Source: Bradyrhizobium aeschynomenes | GTDB lineage: Bacteria; Pseudomonadota; Alphaproteobacteria; Rhizobiales; Xanthobacteraceae | Direction: 5' to 3' | Length of the DNA: 64,000 nucleotides | NCBI RefSeq assembly: GCF_013178945.1 | Contig: NZ_JABFDM010000005.1 | Span: forward strand, 353,341 to 417,340 | Shown: positions 7,626 to 16,885 of the stretch, in pieces | Position numbering within the stretch: the first letter of the stretch is position 1 | Layout of the letters: the number at the start of each line of letters is the position of its first letter | Notes under the pieces: generated by a model | What the model saw: the letters and a program-made list of their open reading frames with translations, nothing else | What the model was told of the DNA's origin: nothing | The model's database searches: none | Translations under genes and position numbers: made by a program

Positions 7626-9488
7626 ATGGGTTTGAGTTCCGCCCTCGCCACCGCGATGTCCGGCCTGCGCTCGACGCAGGCCGCGCTCTCGATCATCTCG
7701 TCGAACGTCGCCAACGCCAATACGCCCGGCTACGTTGTACAGAACCCGAACCAGATCGAGATCGCCAGCGGCGGCTTCGGCTCGACGGTGATGACGACGG
7801 GCGTCAACCGCCAGCTCGATCTGTTCGTGCAGAACCAGCTCCGCACCGAGACGTCGGGCGGAACCTATGCCAACCAGATGGCCAACATCCTGACGCAGCT
7901 GCAGAGCGTGTACGGCACGCCCGGCGGCAGCGGCACCATGGAGACGGCGCTCAACAACTTCACCACGGCGCTGCAGTCGCTATCGAACAATCCGAGCAAC
8001 CAGTCGGCGCAAGCGGTGGCGCTGTCGGCCGCGCAAGGGCTGGCGCAGCAGCTCAACGCGACCACCAAGGGCATCCAGACGCTGCGCACCAATGTCGAGC
8101 AGGACATCGGCAACTCGGCGACGCAGGCCAACGCGGCGATCAAGCAGATCGCCACCTTGAACACCCAGTTGCAGGGTCTCAGCCCGTCCGATCCGCTGTC
8201 GGCGACGCTGCAGGATCAGCGCGACAATGCTATCGACACGCTGTCGAAATATGTCGACATCCGCGTGGTGTCGGACTCGACCAACGGCGTCAGCGTGTTC
8301 ACCAATTCCGGCATTCAGCTGGTCGGCGCGGGGCTGACCTCGGAGTTCACCTTCTCCTCGCCCGGCACGCTCGACGCCACCTCGCTCTACAACAGCAATC
8401 CGACCAAGAGCGGCGTCGGGCAGCTCAACATCAAGCTGTCGAATGGCGTCTCGCTCGACGTCGTGGCCAACAATCTGCTGAACTCCGGCCAGATCGCGGC
8501 CGACCTCAAGCTGCGCGACCAGACCCTGGTGCAGGCGCAGACCCAGGTCGACCAGCTCGCCGCGACGATGGCCTCGGCGCTGTCGGACAAGACCACGGCC
8601 GGCACGGCTGTGGCAGGACCTCCGGCCGGCTTCGACGTCTCGACGACGGGGCTGCTCGCCGGCAACACGATCAACCTGACCTACACGGATTCGAGCAACG
8701 TCCAGCGCCAGGTCAAGATCGTCAACGTCAACGATCCCGCCGCGCTGCCGCTGCAGAACGCCACCGGCGCCAACCCGTCCTATGTCGGCGTCGATTTCTC
8801 GCTCGGCATGGCCTCGGTGGTGACGCAGCTCAACAGCGCGCTCGGCGGCGCGCATCTGCAGTTCGCCAATCCCTCCGGCACCACGCTGCGCATCACCGAT
8901 GACGGCACCAGCCAGGCGACGGTGAAGTCGGCCTCGTCGACAGTGACGGTGCAGACGCTTGCCAGCGGCAACCCGCAGCTGCCAGTGTTCACCGATGGCA
9001 GCGGGTTGTACACCGGCGCGATCACCTCGACCGGCTCGCAGATGACCGGGCTCGCCGGGCGGCTCAACGTCAATCCGGCGCTGCTCAACGACGCCACCAA
9101 GCTGTCGACCTATTCGACCTCGCCGCAGACCCCCGCGGGCGACTCGACACGGCCGGACTTCCTGTTCGCGCAGCTGACATCGGCGACGTTCAGCTATTCG
9201 CCGACCACCGGACTCGGCTCGGCGGCGCAGCCGTTCCAGGGCACCGTGTCCGGCTATCTGCAGCAGTTCGTCAGCCAGCAGGGCAGCGCCTCGACACTGG
9301 CAACTCAGCTCAGCCAGGGGCAGAGCGTCGTCGTCAGCACGCTGAAGGAAAAGTTCAACTCGACCGCAGGGGTCAACATGGACAGCGAGATGTCCAACCT
9401 GATCCAGGTCCAGAACACCTACGCGGCCAACGCGCATATCATGTCGGTCGTGCAAAGCATGATGCAGAGTCTGATCCAGGCTTTCTAG
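7626..9488 (+). CDS. flgK: Hook-associated protein 1 (FlgK)
   Basis: A 620-residue junction protein between hook and filament. The N-terminal helix (LSSALATAMSGLRSTQAALSIISSNVANANTPGY) contains the flagellar N-terminal signature. The C-terminus (GVNMDSEMSNLIQVQNTYAANAHIMSVVQSMMQSLIQAF) is the D0 helix of FlgK. The long variable middle region contains beta-rich segments; one at about residues 336-440 (AGNTINLTYTDSSNVQ, then ASVVTQLNSALGGAHLQF) is a distant relative of the module shared by FlgE, FlgL and flagellin. It starts 43 nt after flgE and ends 15 nt before flgL, so the three are one operon. Confidence 0.93.
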   Translation: MGLSSALATAMSGLRSTQAALSIISSNVANANTPGYVVQNPNQIEIASGGFGSTVMTTGVNRQLDLFVQNQLRTETSGGTYANQMANILTQLQSVYGTPGGSGTMETALNNFTTALQSLSNNPSNQSAQAVALSAAQGLAQQLNATTKGIQTLRTNVEQDIGNSATQANAAIKQIATLNTQLQGLSPSDPLSATLQDQRDNAIDTLSKYVDIRVVSDSTNGVSVFTNSGIQLVGAGLTSEFTFSSPGTLDATSLYNSNPTKSGVGQLNIKLSNGVSLDVVANNLLNSGQIAADLKLRDQTLVQAQTQVDQLAATMASALSDKTTAGTAVAGPPAGFDVSTTGLLAGNTINLTYTDSSNVQRQVKIVNVNDPAALPLQNATGANPSYVGVDFSLGMASVVTQLNSALGGAHLQFANPSGTTLRITDDGTSQATVKSASSTVTVQTLASGNPQLPVFTDGSGLYTGAITSTGSQMTGLAGRLNVNPALLNDATKLSTYSTSPQTPAGDSTRPDFLFAQLTSATFSYSPTTGLGSAAQPFQGTVSGYLQQFVSQQGSASTLATQLSQGQSVVVSTLKEKFNSTAGVNMDSEMSNLIQVQNTYAANAHIMSVVQSMMQSLIQAF

Positions 9489-9503
9489 TGAGGCGCGAGT
9501 AAG

Positions 9504-11375
9504 ATGTCGATCAGCAGTATCAACTACGGAACCTCTCTGCTCGGTCTGTCCGTGCGGAACATCTCCAACCAGCTCGCGGACCTCTCGACGCAGCTGTCGA
9601 GCGGCGTCAAGGCGAACAACTATGCCGGCATGGGGCCGGACGAGGGGTTTGCGATCGCGGCGCGGGCGCAGCTGTCGAACATCGCCGGCTTCACCACGAC
9701 GATGACGCACGTCAACACCGTCATCGGGGCGGTCAACACCTCGTTGCAGTCGTTGTCCAAGATCGCAAGCCAGGTCCAGAGCGGTGCCTCGGCCACGCCG
9801 CAGAACCTGACCAGCACCGGTCAGACCACGGGGCAGCTGACGGCGTCGTCCAACCTGTCGGCGATCACCGGCATCCTCAACACCCAGGTCGGCGATCGCT
9901 ACATCTTCTCCGGCAGCGCCACCGACCGGCCGGCGATCGCCTCGGCCGACGACATCCTGAACGGGACCGCCACCCAGGCCGGGCTGAAGCAGGTGATCGC
10001 CGAGCGGCAGCAGGCCGATCTCGGCCTCAACGGTCTCGGCCGCCTCAATCTCTCCGCGTCGGCGACCATGCCGATCACGCTGGCGGAGGACGTCGCCGGC
10101 TCACCATTCGGCTTCAAGCTGAGCTCGGTGACCTCGTCGCTGACCAACGCGACCGTGACCGGACCGTCCGGGTCGCCGGCGGGGATCTCCGTCGACCTGA
10201 CCGCGGGCAATCCCAACGCCGGTGACCAGATCAGCTTCGTCTTCAAGCTCCCGGACGGCACCTCGGAATCGATCAAGCTGACGGCGTCGACCACGACGCC
10301 GGCGCCCACCAACACGTTTGCGATCGGCGCGACTCCCGCCGCGACCTCGGCCAACCTGAATGCGGCGCTGAATACGGCGCTCACGACCTTGGCCAACACC
10401 TCGCTCGTTGCAGCCTCCGCCGTGACCGCGGGCGACAACTTCTTCAACACCGCCAGCTCGGTGTCGGGCACCGCGGTCAACAACAAGGCGGGGACGCCGG
10501 CGCCGATCACCGGGGCGACGCTGCTGTCGGGCATCGCCGGCACCGATTCGATCGCGACCGACTTCACCGCCGGCGACACCATCACCGTGAACGGGCAGAC
10601 GCTGACCTTCGTCGCCTCGGGTGCCAACGGCAACAACCAGATCAACGTCGGCGACAGCGTGCAGACGCTGCTGTCGAAGATCGACGCGCTGAGCGGGACC
10701 TCGAAGGCCTCCACGGTCAGCGGCGGAGCCATCACCTTGCGCACCGACGATGCAGCGAGCTTCTCGGTCTCGAGCTCGAACGCGGGTGCTTTCGCCGCGC
10801 TCGGCTTCTCGGGCACCGTCACCGCCGCGACGCCGCCTTTGCGGGTCTCCGGCGTGCCCCTGGGATCGGCGACCAGCCTCGTCAACGGCTCGACCAGCAC
10901 CGTGGCCTGGTACACCGGCAACAGCGGCCCGGGCTCGGCGCGGTCCAGCTCGACGATCCGCATCGACACGGCGCAGAGCATTCAGTTCGGCGCCCAGGGC
11001 AACGAGTTCGCGATCCGCAACCTCGTGCAGCAGACTGCGGTCTACGCCGCCGTCAACACGCCGCCGGCCGGCGCGAACGCGCCGCAGCAGATCGGCGCGC
11101 TCAGCGAGCGCATTGCCGCCAACCTGACGGCGCGGATCGGCCAGCAGTCGATCTCGGACATCCAGACCGAATTCGCCAACGCGCAAACCACGATGAAGGA
11201 CGCCGCGGCCCGCCAGACCCAGGCCAAGGCGGCGATGCAGGCACTGGTCGACCAGACCGAGGGCATCTCGCAGCAGGAGGTGGCAGCCCAGCTCCTGCAG
11301 CTGCAGACCAATCTTCAGGCGTCCTACCAGACGACCTCGATGCTGTCGCAATTGTCGCTGGTGAAGTTCCTGTAA
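9504..11375 (+). CDS. flgL: Hook-filament junction protein FlgL (HAP3), enlarged
   Basis: A flagellin-related junction protein of 623 residues, about twice the enteric FlgL length. The N-terminal region (ISSINYGTSLLGLSVRNISNQLADLSTQLSSG) and the C-terminal helix (TNLQASYQTTSMLSQLSLVKFL) are flagellin/FlgL D0-D1 sequence. The extra length holds a module at about residues 323-436 that starts TLLSGIAGTDSIATDFTAGD and continues with INVGDSVQTLLSKI. It is very close to the module in FlgE and clearly related to that in the flagellins. A second related segment at about 240-310 may be an older copy. The start follows a GAGGCGCGAG stretch. Confidence 0.9.
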   Translation: MSISSINYGTSLLGLSVRNISNQLADLSTQLSSGVKANNYAGMGPDEGFAIAARAQLSNIAGFTTTMTHVNTVIGAVNTSLQSLSKIASQVQSGASATPQNLTSTGQTTGQLTASSNLSAITGILNTQVGDRYIFSGSATDRPAIASADDILNGTATQAGLKQVIAERQQADLGLNGLGRLNLSASATMPITLAEDVAGSPFGFKLSSVTSSLTNATVTGPSGSPAGISVDLTAGNPNAGDQISFVFKLPDGTSESIKLTASTTTPAPTNTFAIGATPAATSANLNAALNTALTTLANTSLVAASAVTAGDNFFNTASSVSGTAVNNKAGTPAPITGATLLSGIAGTDSIATDFTAGDTITVNGQTLTFVASGANGNNQINVGDSVQTLLSKIDALSGTSKASTVSGGAITLRTDDAASFSVSSSNAGAFAALGFSGTVTAATPPLRVSGVPLGSATSLVNGSTSTVAWYTGNSGPGSARSSSTIRIDTAQSIQFGAQGNEFAIRNLVQQTAVYAAVNTPPAGANAPQQIGALSERIAANLTARIGQQSISDIQTEFANAQTTMKDAAARQTQAKAAMQALVDQTEGISQQEVAAQLLQLQTNLQASYQTTSMLSQLSLVKFL

Positions 11376-11392
11376 AGCAACGGGGGCGGCGG

Positions 11393-11409
11393 TTAGGTTT
11401 TCGTTAACC
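11393..11409 (+). promoter_or_regulatory. CtrA-like box before the four-gene operon
   Basis: TTAG-N7-TTAACC, one mismatch from the CtrA consensus TTAA-N7-TTAACC. It ends 58 nt before the GTG of the glycosyltransferase-like gene and lies in the only non-coding stretch between flgL and the operon. Binding by CtrA is inferred from the sequence match. Confidence 0.6.
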
Positions 11410-11467
11410 ACGTCTCTTTAGCTTTTGTTCAGATCTGGGGCGAGAGCCTCTTTTTCTGGAGGCTGAC

Positions 11468-12274
11468 GTGAGTAACCCGATCGACGAGCGGATCCACCTG
11501 GTGATCGCCACCCCCTGTTTCGGCGGCCAAGTGTCGAGCATCTATGCAAGCTCGATCTTCGCCCTGCAGCGCGAGCTGCGCGCCACGTCGAACGTCGACC
11601 TGACCGTCCACATGCGCGACGGCGATGCGCTGATCACCCGCGCCAGGGCCAATCTCGTCACCCTGTTCCTCAACGATCCCTCCGCCACGCATCTCCTGTT
11701 CATCGATGCGGATATCGGTTTCGCGCCGAAGCAGGTGTTCCGGCTGATCGAATCCGGCGGCGACATGGTCGCAGGCGTCTATCCGGTCAAGAAGGTCAAT
11801 TGGAACAAGGCGCGGCGCGCCATCAACGCCAACCGCATGGACGTGCCGGCGGCCTCGCTCGACTATGTCCTGGAGATCGACAATCCGGACCACGTCGCGG
11901 TGGTCAACGGCTTCACGCGGGTGCGCTATGCCGGCACCGGCTTCCTGATGATCCGCCGCCGCGTCATCGAGGCGATGATCGCGCATCCCGCCTACGCTCC
12001 GCTGCAGTTCTTCCGCGAGCACTCGCAGGATGCGCTGGCCGGCAATCCGAACCGCTTCGCGCTGTTCGAATGCATGATCGACCCGGAGACGGGCACCTAT
12101 CTCAGCGAGGATTTCGCCTTCTGCAGGCGTTGGACCGATCTCGGTGGCGAGATCTGGGCCGATCTCGATAGTCGGCTGGATCATGTCGGTCCGTCGGTGT
12201 TCCACGGCAATGTCGCCTCGCAGTTTGCGTCGGCGGTGGCGGTTCCCACCGCTGCTGCGGCAGACGCAGCCTGA
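11468..12274 (+). CDS. GT-A-like glycosyltransferase, first gene of the operon
   Basis: A 268-residue soluble protein with GT-A features. An N-terminal strand (HLVIATPCFGGQVSSIYASS) is followed by an acidic DxD motif at residues 80-82 (LLFIDADIGF), the usual metal/nucleotide-sugar site. Later blocks are GVYPVKKVNW, YAGTGFLMIRRRV and a C-terminal acidic YLSEDFAFCRRW that could hold the catalytic base. No membrane segment or signal peptide is visible. The GTG start is preceded by CTGGAGG at 11456-11462. The next gene starts 11 nt downstream. The donor sugar and acceptor are unknown; the position beside flagellin genes suggests surface or flagellin modification, which is inference. Confidence 0.7.
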   Translation: MSNPIDERIHLVIATPCFGGQVSSIYASSIFALQRELRATSNVDLTVHMRDGDALITRARANLVTLFLNDPSATHLLFIDADIGFAPKQVFRLIESGGDMVAGVYPVKKVNWNKARRAINANRMDVPAASLDYVLEIDNPDHVAVVNGFTRVRYAGTGFLMIRRRVIEAMIAHPAYAPLQFFREHSQDALAGNPNRFALFECMIDPETGTYLSEDFAFCRRWTDLGGEIWADLDSRLDHVGPSVFHGNVASQFASAVAVPTAAAADAA

Positions 12275-12285
12275 CGATCCGCACC

Positions 12286-13911
12286 ATGACCCCGGCGGCA
12301 ACCCGGTCGGAGCTTCTTCCTTCGTCCCGCAGCGAGCAGCGCGGGCAGCGCGCTGCGACCGGGCTGCGCGATCTCTTCGCCTTGCTCGGCGATCTCCTGA
12401 TCGACGGCGGCGACACCCGTCTGGCGCTCGATCGGCCCTGGGGCCGCAACGCCTACGGCTGCTCGCCAGCGCCCGTGCCGGATCTGGTGTGCTTCGCCTC
12501 GAGCACGGCCTCGCCGATCTCGGAGCGTGCTTATGCGCGCGTCGAGCTGGCACGCGAACGATTGATGCATGCGGCGATCTCGCTCGGCGTCGACGAGGCG
12601 CTCGACCGCCGCACCGAGGAGATGCGCTGCGAATTGCGCGGTCATCTGCGTCTTGCCGACGATGTCGACATCGTGTTCTCGCCATCGGGCACCGACGCGC
12701 AGCTCCATGCGCTGGCGCTGGTGCGCGCGCTGCTCGGTGAGCACGTCACCAATGTCGTCGTCGCGAGCGATCAGACCGGCAGCGGCACGGCGGCGAGCGC
12801 TCGCGGATGTCATTTCAGCACGCGGACGGCGAACGGCCTTGCGGTGACCAGAGATGCGCCGATCCACGGCCTCGCGAGCGAGGCGGTGTTCCTGCCGCTG
12901 CTCGACGGCGCGTCGATGCGGCCGCGCGGCGATATCGCTCCGGCCGTGCTCGACACGGTCGAGGCGATCGTCCGCGGCGGCCGCAACGTCCTGCTGCAGG
13001 TGATGGACTCCTCCAAGCTCGGCTGGCGCGCGCCGGGACTCGCTTGCCTGGACGAGGTGATCAGGCGCTGGCCGGGCCGGGTCCAGATCGTCGTCGACGC
13101 CTGCCAGATGCGGCTCGGCCCGGGCCGGCTGCGCTGGCATCTCGACCGCGGCCATCTCGTGCTGATGTCGGGCTCCAAGTTCTATGGCGGGCCGGCCTTC
13201 AGCGGCGCGCTGCTCGTCCCGCGCCGCGTGGCGTCGGCTCTGGGCGAGGGTCACGCGGTCGCGCCCGGATTGTTCGACTACGTCAATCGCAGCGATTGGC
13301 CGCTGGCCTGGACCGATCTGCGGGCTCGCTCGGCGCCGCGCGCCAACATCGGACAATGGCTGCGCTGGGAAGCCGCGCTCGAGGAGATCGCGGCCTATCA
13401 GGCGGTGCCTGCGGCATTCCGCCGGATGGCGATCCGGCAACTCGGAGAGGCGATCGAAAGCCTGCTGCTGCTGTCGCCGGTGCTGCGCCCGTTCGCTCCC
13501 TATGCGAGCGCCGACGAGGACAATGACGAGTTCGGCCGTCCGACGATCTTCCCGTTCGCGCTTCAACGCGAGGGGCGGCCGCTCGATCTCGGCGAGACGC
13601 ACGCGGTCTATCATGCCCTCCAATACGATTTCGGCAGCCGCTTCAGCGGTCGGACGGCGGCCGTTGCCGCGCGTCAGTGCCTGATTGGTCAGCCCGTCCG
13701 TATCGAGCGGCCCGGCGAGGCGCCGGCGGCCGCGCTGCGCCTGTGCATCGGCGCGCGCCAGCTGACGGAGACATGGTGCGACGACGTCACCACCGCGCGC
13801 GTCAATCTCGAAGCCGAAATCGACCGCATCGCCGACGTGGTCGCCAAAACGGAGCTGCTCGTATCGGATCTGGGCAGCCGCGATCTCAGGGACATCCACC
13901 ATGCCAACTGA
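12286..13911 (+). CDS. Fold-type-I PLP-dependent enzyme of unrecognised family
   Basis: A 541-residue protein with the features of a fold-type-I PLP enzyme. A Ser-Gly-Thr-Asp-Ala phosphate-binding turn lies at 134-138 (VFSPSGTDAQLHAL). Asp271 in VVDACQMRLG would pair with the pyridine nitrogen. Lys298 in MSGSKFYGGPAFSG is the likely Schiff-base lysine. The order and spacing suit a lyase, aminotransferase or SepSecS-like enzyme rather than a decarboxylase. About 110 residues precede the PLP core (including RPWGRNAYGCSPAPVPDLVCFASSTASPISE), an unusual N-terminal region that may bind substrate. The stop overlaps the start of the ATP-grasp gene by 11 nt, so translation is coupled. I cannot name the reaction. 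Confidence 0.65.
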   Translation: MTPAATRSELLPSSRSEQRGQRAATGLRDLFALLGDLLIDGGDTRLALDRPWGRNAYGCSPAPVPDLVCFASSTASPISERAYARVELARERLMHAAISLGVDEALDRRTEEMRCELRGHLRLADDVDIVFSPSGTDAQLHALALVRALLGEHVTNVVVASDQTGSGTAASARGCHFSTRTANGLAVTRDAPIHGLASEAVFLPLLDGASMRPRGDIAPAVLDTVEAIVRGGRNVLLQVMDSSKLGWRAPGLACLDEVIRRWPGRVQIVVDACQMRLGPGRLRWHLDRGHLVLMSGSKFYGGPAFSGALLVPRRVASALGEGHAVAPGLFDYVNRSDWPLAWTDLRARSAPRANIGQWLRWEAALEEIAAYQAVPAAFRRMAIRQLGEAIESLLLLSPVLRPFAPYASADEDNDEFGRPTIFPFALQREGRPLDLGETHAVYHALQYDFGSRFSGRTAAVAARQCLIGQPVRIERPGEAPAAALRLCIGARQLTETWCDDVTTARVNLEAEIDRIADVVAKTELLVSDLGSRDLRDIHHAN

Positions 13912-15154
13912 TCTGCTCGCTTTGGCCGAAGCCGGCCGCACGGGATGTGCCGAGCGCACCGGCATGGCGAAGATCGCCAAGGCCGCCTTCGACGGCCAGG
14001 ATCTCAAGCCGACATGGGCTGCGCTGCTCGGCAAGCTGCTCGACGGCAGCGCCACGCCGGGCGAAGGGCTCGATCTCGCGCTGATCGCACAGCTGCTGGG
14101 CGAGAAATCGTCCGGGCTCGCGATCCAGCACGACGTGCTGCAGTCGCAGCAGCTCTATCGCGTGGCCGGCAATCACCCGGCGCCGCGGCTGCGCGTGCTC
14201 GCGCTCGCGGCGGCAACCGACATGGGCAGCAATACGCCGATCGAGTTCCTGCTCGAGGACGCCGACATCGAGCTGGTCCTGCTCTACGTCGTGCCGGGCG
14301 CAGAGCTGCCTGCGCCGCTGCCGGCGCATGACGTTGCCATCGTCATCGCCTCCGATTCCGAGGATTGTCAGCACGCGCTGCATGAGATCGACGCCGTCGC
14401 GGCGCGCTGGCCGCGGCCGCTGCTCAACCCGCCGCAGCGGATCTGGCATCTCGACCGCGACAAGCTGCATGCGCTGCTCGCCGGCATCGAGGGGCTGACG
14501 ATCCCGCCGACGGTGCCGGTCGACCGCGAGCGCCTGGTCGCGGTGGCGGACGAGTGCGAATGGATCGGCGACGTCGATGGCGCGCTGAGCTTTCCGCTGA
14601 TTATCCGGCCGCGCGGCTCGCATGCCGGTGTCGGCCTGGAGAAGATCGAGGAGCCGATCGAGCTGTCGCTCTATCTCGACGAGCGCGACGAGCAGGAGTT
14701 CTTTCTCGCGCGCTTCGTCGACTATGCGAGCGAGGACGGCCAGTTCCGCAAGTACCGCATCGTGTTCGTCGACGGCGTGGCCTACGCCTGCCACATGGCG
14801 ATCGCGCGGCGCTGGGACATCTGGTACCTCAATGCCGGCATGGCGGCCAGCGAGGGCAAGCGCCTGGAAGAGGCGACGTTCATGCAGACTTTCGACATCG
14901 GTTTCGGCCGGCGTCATCACAGCGTGCTCGCGGCGATCGCCGAGCGCATCGGTCTGGATTATTTCATCATCGACTGCGCCGAGACCAAGGACGGCTCATT
15001 GCTGGTGTTCGAGGCCGACAACACGGCGGTCGTGCACAACATGGATTCGCCTGACGTCTTCCCCTACAAGCCGCCGCAGATGCGGAAGATCTTCGCGGCC
15101 TTCGCGGACATGATCGCCAAGCGCGCGGCAGCGGCGGCGGAGCAGGCGGCGTGA
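13901..15154 (+). CDS. ATP-grasp ligase-like protein with helical N-terminal domain
   Basis: A 417-residue protein. Residues 1-95 are helical and resemble TPR-type repeats. Residues about 100-180 form a pre-ATP-grasp domain (LRVLALAAATDMGSNTPIEFLLED). Residues 190-405 look like an ATP-grasp fold of the RimK/glutathione synthetase class: FPLIIRPRGSHAGVGLEKI supplies the ATP-binding Arg and Gly-rich loop, and VFEADNTAVVHNMD supplies the metal-binding acidic/Asn pair. Such enzymes activate a carboxylate with ATP and join it to an amine or thiol. It overlaps both neighbours in the operon (11 nt and 4 nt). Substrates are unknown. Pairing with two PLP proteins suggests amino-acid-derived chemistry. 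Confidence 0.7.
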   Translation: MPTDLLALAEAGRTGCAERTGMAKIAKAAFDGQDLKPTWAALLGKLLDGSATPGEGLDLALIAQLLGEKSSGLAIQHDVLQSQQLYRVAGNHPAPRLRVLALAAATDMGSNTPIEFLLEDADIELVLLYVVPGAELPAPLPAHDVAIVIASDSEDCQHALHEIDAVAARWPRPLLNPPQRIWHLDRDKLHALLAGIEGLTIPPTVPVDRERLVAVADECEWIGDVDGALSFPLIIRPRGSHAGVGLEKIEEPIELSLYLDERDEQEFFLARFVDYASEDGQFRKYRIVFVDGVAYACHMAIARRWDIWYLNAGMAASEGKRLEEATFMQTFDIGFGRRHHSVLAAIAERIGLDYFIIDCAETKDGSLLVFEADNTAVVHNMDSPDVFPYKPPQMRKIFAAFADMIAKRAAAAAEQAA

Positions 15155-16659
15155 CCGCGGAGCTGCGCAGCGACGTCTCGTTGCGGCCGGCCGAGACGCT
15201 CGATCCGCAGGACTGGGGTGAGCTGCGCGCGCAAGGTCATCGCATGCTCGATGACATGTTCGACTACGTCGCCGGGATCCGCGACCGTCCGGTGTGGCAG
15301 CCGATGTCACAGCCGACCCGCGAGCGCTTTCGCAGCCGGCTGCCGCACGCGCCGACCGATCTCGCCGAGGTGTATCGCGACTTCAGCGAGCTCGTCGTTC
15401 CCCACGCCACCGGCAACGTGCATCCCGGCTTCATGGGCTGGGTGCATGGCGGCGGCACGGTGGTCGGCATGCTCGCCGAAATGCTCGCCGCCGGACTGAA
15501 TGCCAATCTCGGCGGCCGCGATCATGCGCCGATCGAGATCGAGCGGCAGGTGGTCGACTGGACGCGGCAGCTGTTCGGCTTTCCGCAAGGCGCCAGCGGC
15601 ATCTTCGTCACCGGCACCTCGATGGCCAATCTCATGGCGGTGCTGGTGGCTCGCCGCACTGCGCTCGGCGCATCGGTTCGCACGGCAGGCCTGGGTGAGA
15701 CCGGCCGGCGCCTGCGCACCTACACCTCGAAAGCCGCGCATGGCTGCATCGCCAAGGCGATGGACATCTGCGGCTTCGGCAGCGATGCGCTGCTCGGCAT
15801 CGACGTCGACGCGGCGCATCGCATCGACGTCGCCGCGCTGCGGGCAGCCATCGCGGCCGACCGCGCCGCGGGTCTGAAACCCTTCCTCGTCGTCGCTTCC
15901 GCAGGAACCGTCGATATCGGGGCGATCGACGATCTCACGGAGGTGGCCGAGCTGTGCCGCAGCGAGGGCCTGTGGTTTCACGTCGATGGCGCGTTCGGTG
16001 CGCTTGCCATGCTGTCGCCGGAGCTCGCACCAATGCTTGCGGGCATCGAGCGGGCGGATTCGATCGCGCTCGACTTCCACAAATGGGGGCAGGTGCCCTA
16101 CGACGCGGGCTTCCTGCTGGTGCGCGACGGCGCCAAGCATCGCGACGCCTTCGCCGCGCCGGCCGCCTATCTGCGCCGTGAGACGCGGGGCCTTGCAGCC
16201 GGCGCGCAATGGCCGTGCGATCTCGGTCCAGATCTGTCGCGCGGCTTCAGGGCGCTGAAGACCTGGTTCACGCTGCGCACGTTCGGCACCGACGCGCTCG
16301 GCGCCGTGATCGCGCGAAGCTGCGCGCTTGCGCGCCATCTGGAGGCGCGGGTGCGCGCCGAGCCCGAGCTCGAGCTGCTGGCGCCGGTCAATCTCAACAT
16401 CGTCTGCTTTCGCTATCGCTGTGAGGATGCCGATGCGCTCAATCGCGAGATCGTGGCAGACATCCACGAATCTGGCCTCGCGGCACCCTCGACCACGGTG
16501 CTCGACGGCCGGCTGGCGATTCGCGCCGCGATCGTCAATCATCGCACCGATGTGTGCGACATCGAGCAGCTGATTACAGCGGTCCTCACGTTCGGCCGTC
16601 AACGGGCGGCCGGCCTGACGCCGTTGATCGAGATCGAAGCGCCGCCGCTGGCGCTCTGA
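15151..16659 (+). CDS. PLP-dependent group II decarboxylase (AADC/GAD family)
   Basis: A 502-residue group II PLP decarboxylase-family protein. Visible features are the N-terminal HPGFMGWVHGGGTVVGMLAE block, a Gly-Thr-Ser phosphate-binding turn (IFVTGTSMANLMAV), HVDGAFG with Asp279 contacting the pyridine nitrogen, and the catalytic His310-Lys311 in DFHKWGQVPYDAG. Family members decarboxylate aromatic amino acids, glutamate or related substrates, but some act as aldehyde synthases, so the reaction is open. GTG is the start, overlapping the ATP-grasp stop by 4 nt. It closes the four-gene operon; 348 nt of non-coding DNA separates it from the first flagellin. Confidence 0.8.
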   Translation: MTAELRSDVSLRPAETLDPQDWGELRAQGHRMLDDMFDYVAGIRDRPVWQPMSQPTRERFRSRLPHAPTDLAEVYRDFSELVVPHATGNVHPGFMGWVHGGGTVVGMLAEMLAAGLNANLGGRDHAPIEIERQVVDWTRQLFGFPQGASGIFVTGTSMANLMAVLVARRTALGASVRTAGLGETGRRLRTYTSKAAHGCIAKAMDICGFGSDALLGIDVDAAHRIDVAALRAAIAADRAAGLKPFLVVASAGTVDIGAIDDLTEVAELCRSEGLWFHVDGAFGALAMLSPELAPMLAGIERADSIALDFHKWGQVPYDAGFLLVRDGAKHRDAFAAPAAYLRRETRGLAAGAQWPCDLGPDLSRGFRALKTWFTLRTFGTDALGAVIARSCALARHLEARVRAEPELELLAPVNLNIVCFRYRCEDADALNREIVADIHESGLAAPSTTVLDGRLAIRAAIVNHRTDVCDIEQLITAVLTFGRQRAAGLTPLIEIEAPPLAL

Positions 16660-16885
16660 TCGCAAACGGCCTGTCAGCTTCGCTCCGCTGGTCGACGAGT
16701 ACCACCGGAGGGATGGCGCCTGCGCGTGTCGAACCGTTTCCAAAGGTGGTTGACGCGTAGTGAACGACACCCGCTTTTGGTGAATCTGCGAGGCTTTTCA
16801 AGGGACGGTTTTACGGGTCGCTGCGACGATCAGACGCGTCGATGCGCCTGTTCTGTTGATTGAAGCGAGGCCGCCCCACAACCGC

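Noticed and set aside
5828..7720. A 630-codon open frame on the minus strand across flgE
   Set aside because: Shadow of flgE; composition is Gly/Arg/Ala-rich and the plus-strand reading is a clear hook protein.
12181..14055. A 624-codon minus-strand frame opposite the PLP and ATP-grasp genes
   Set aside because: Shadow; the plus-strand genes have catalytic motifs and coupled starts.
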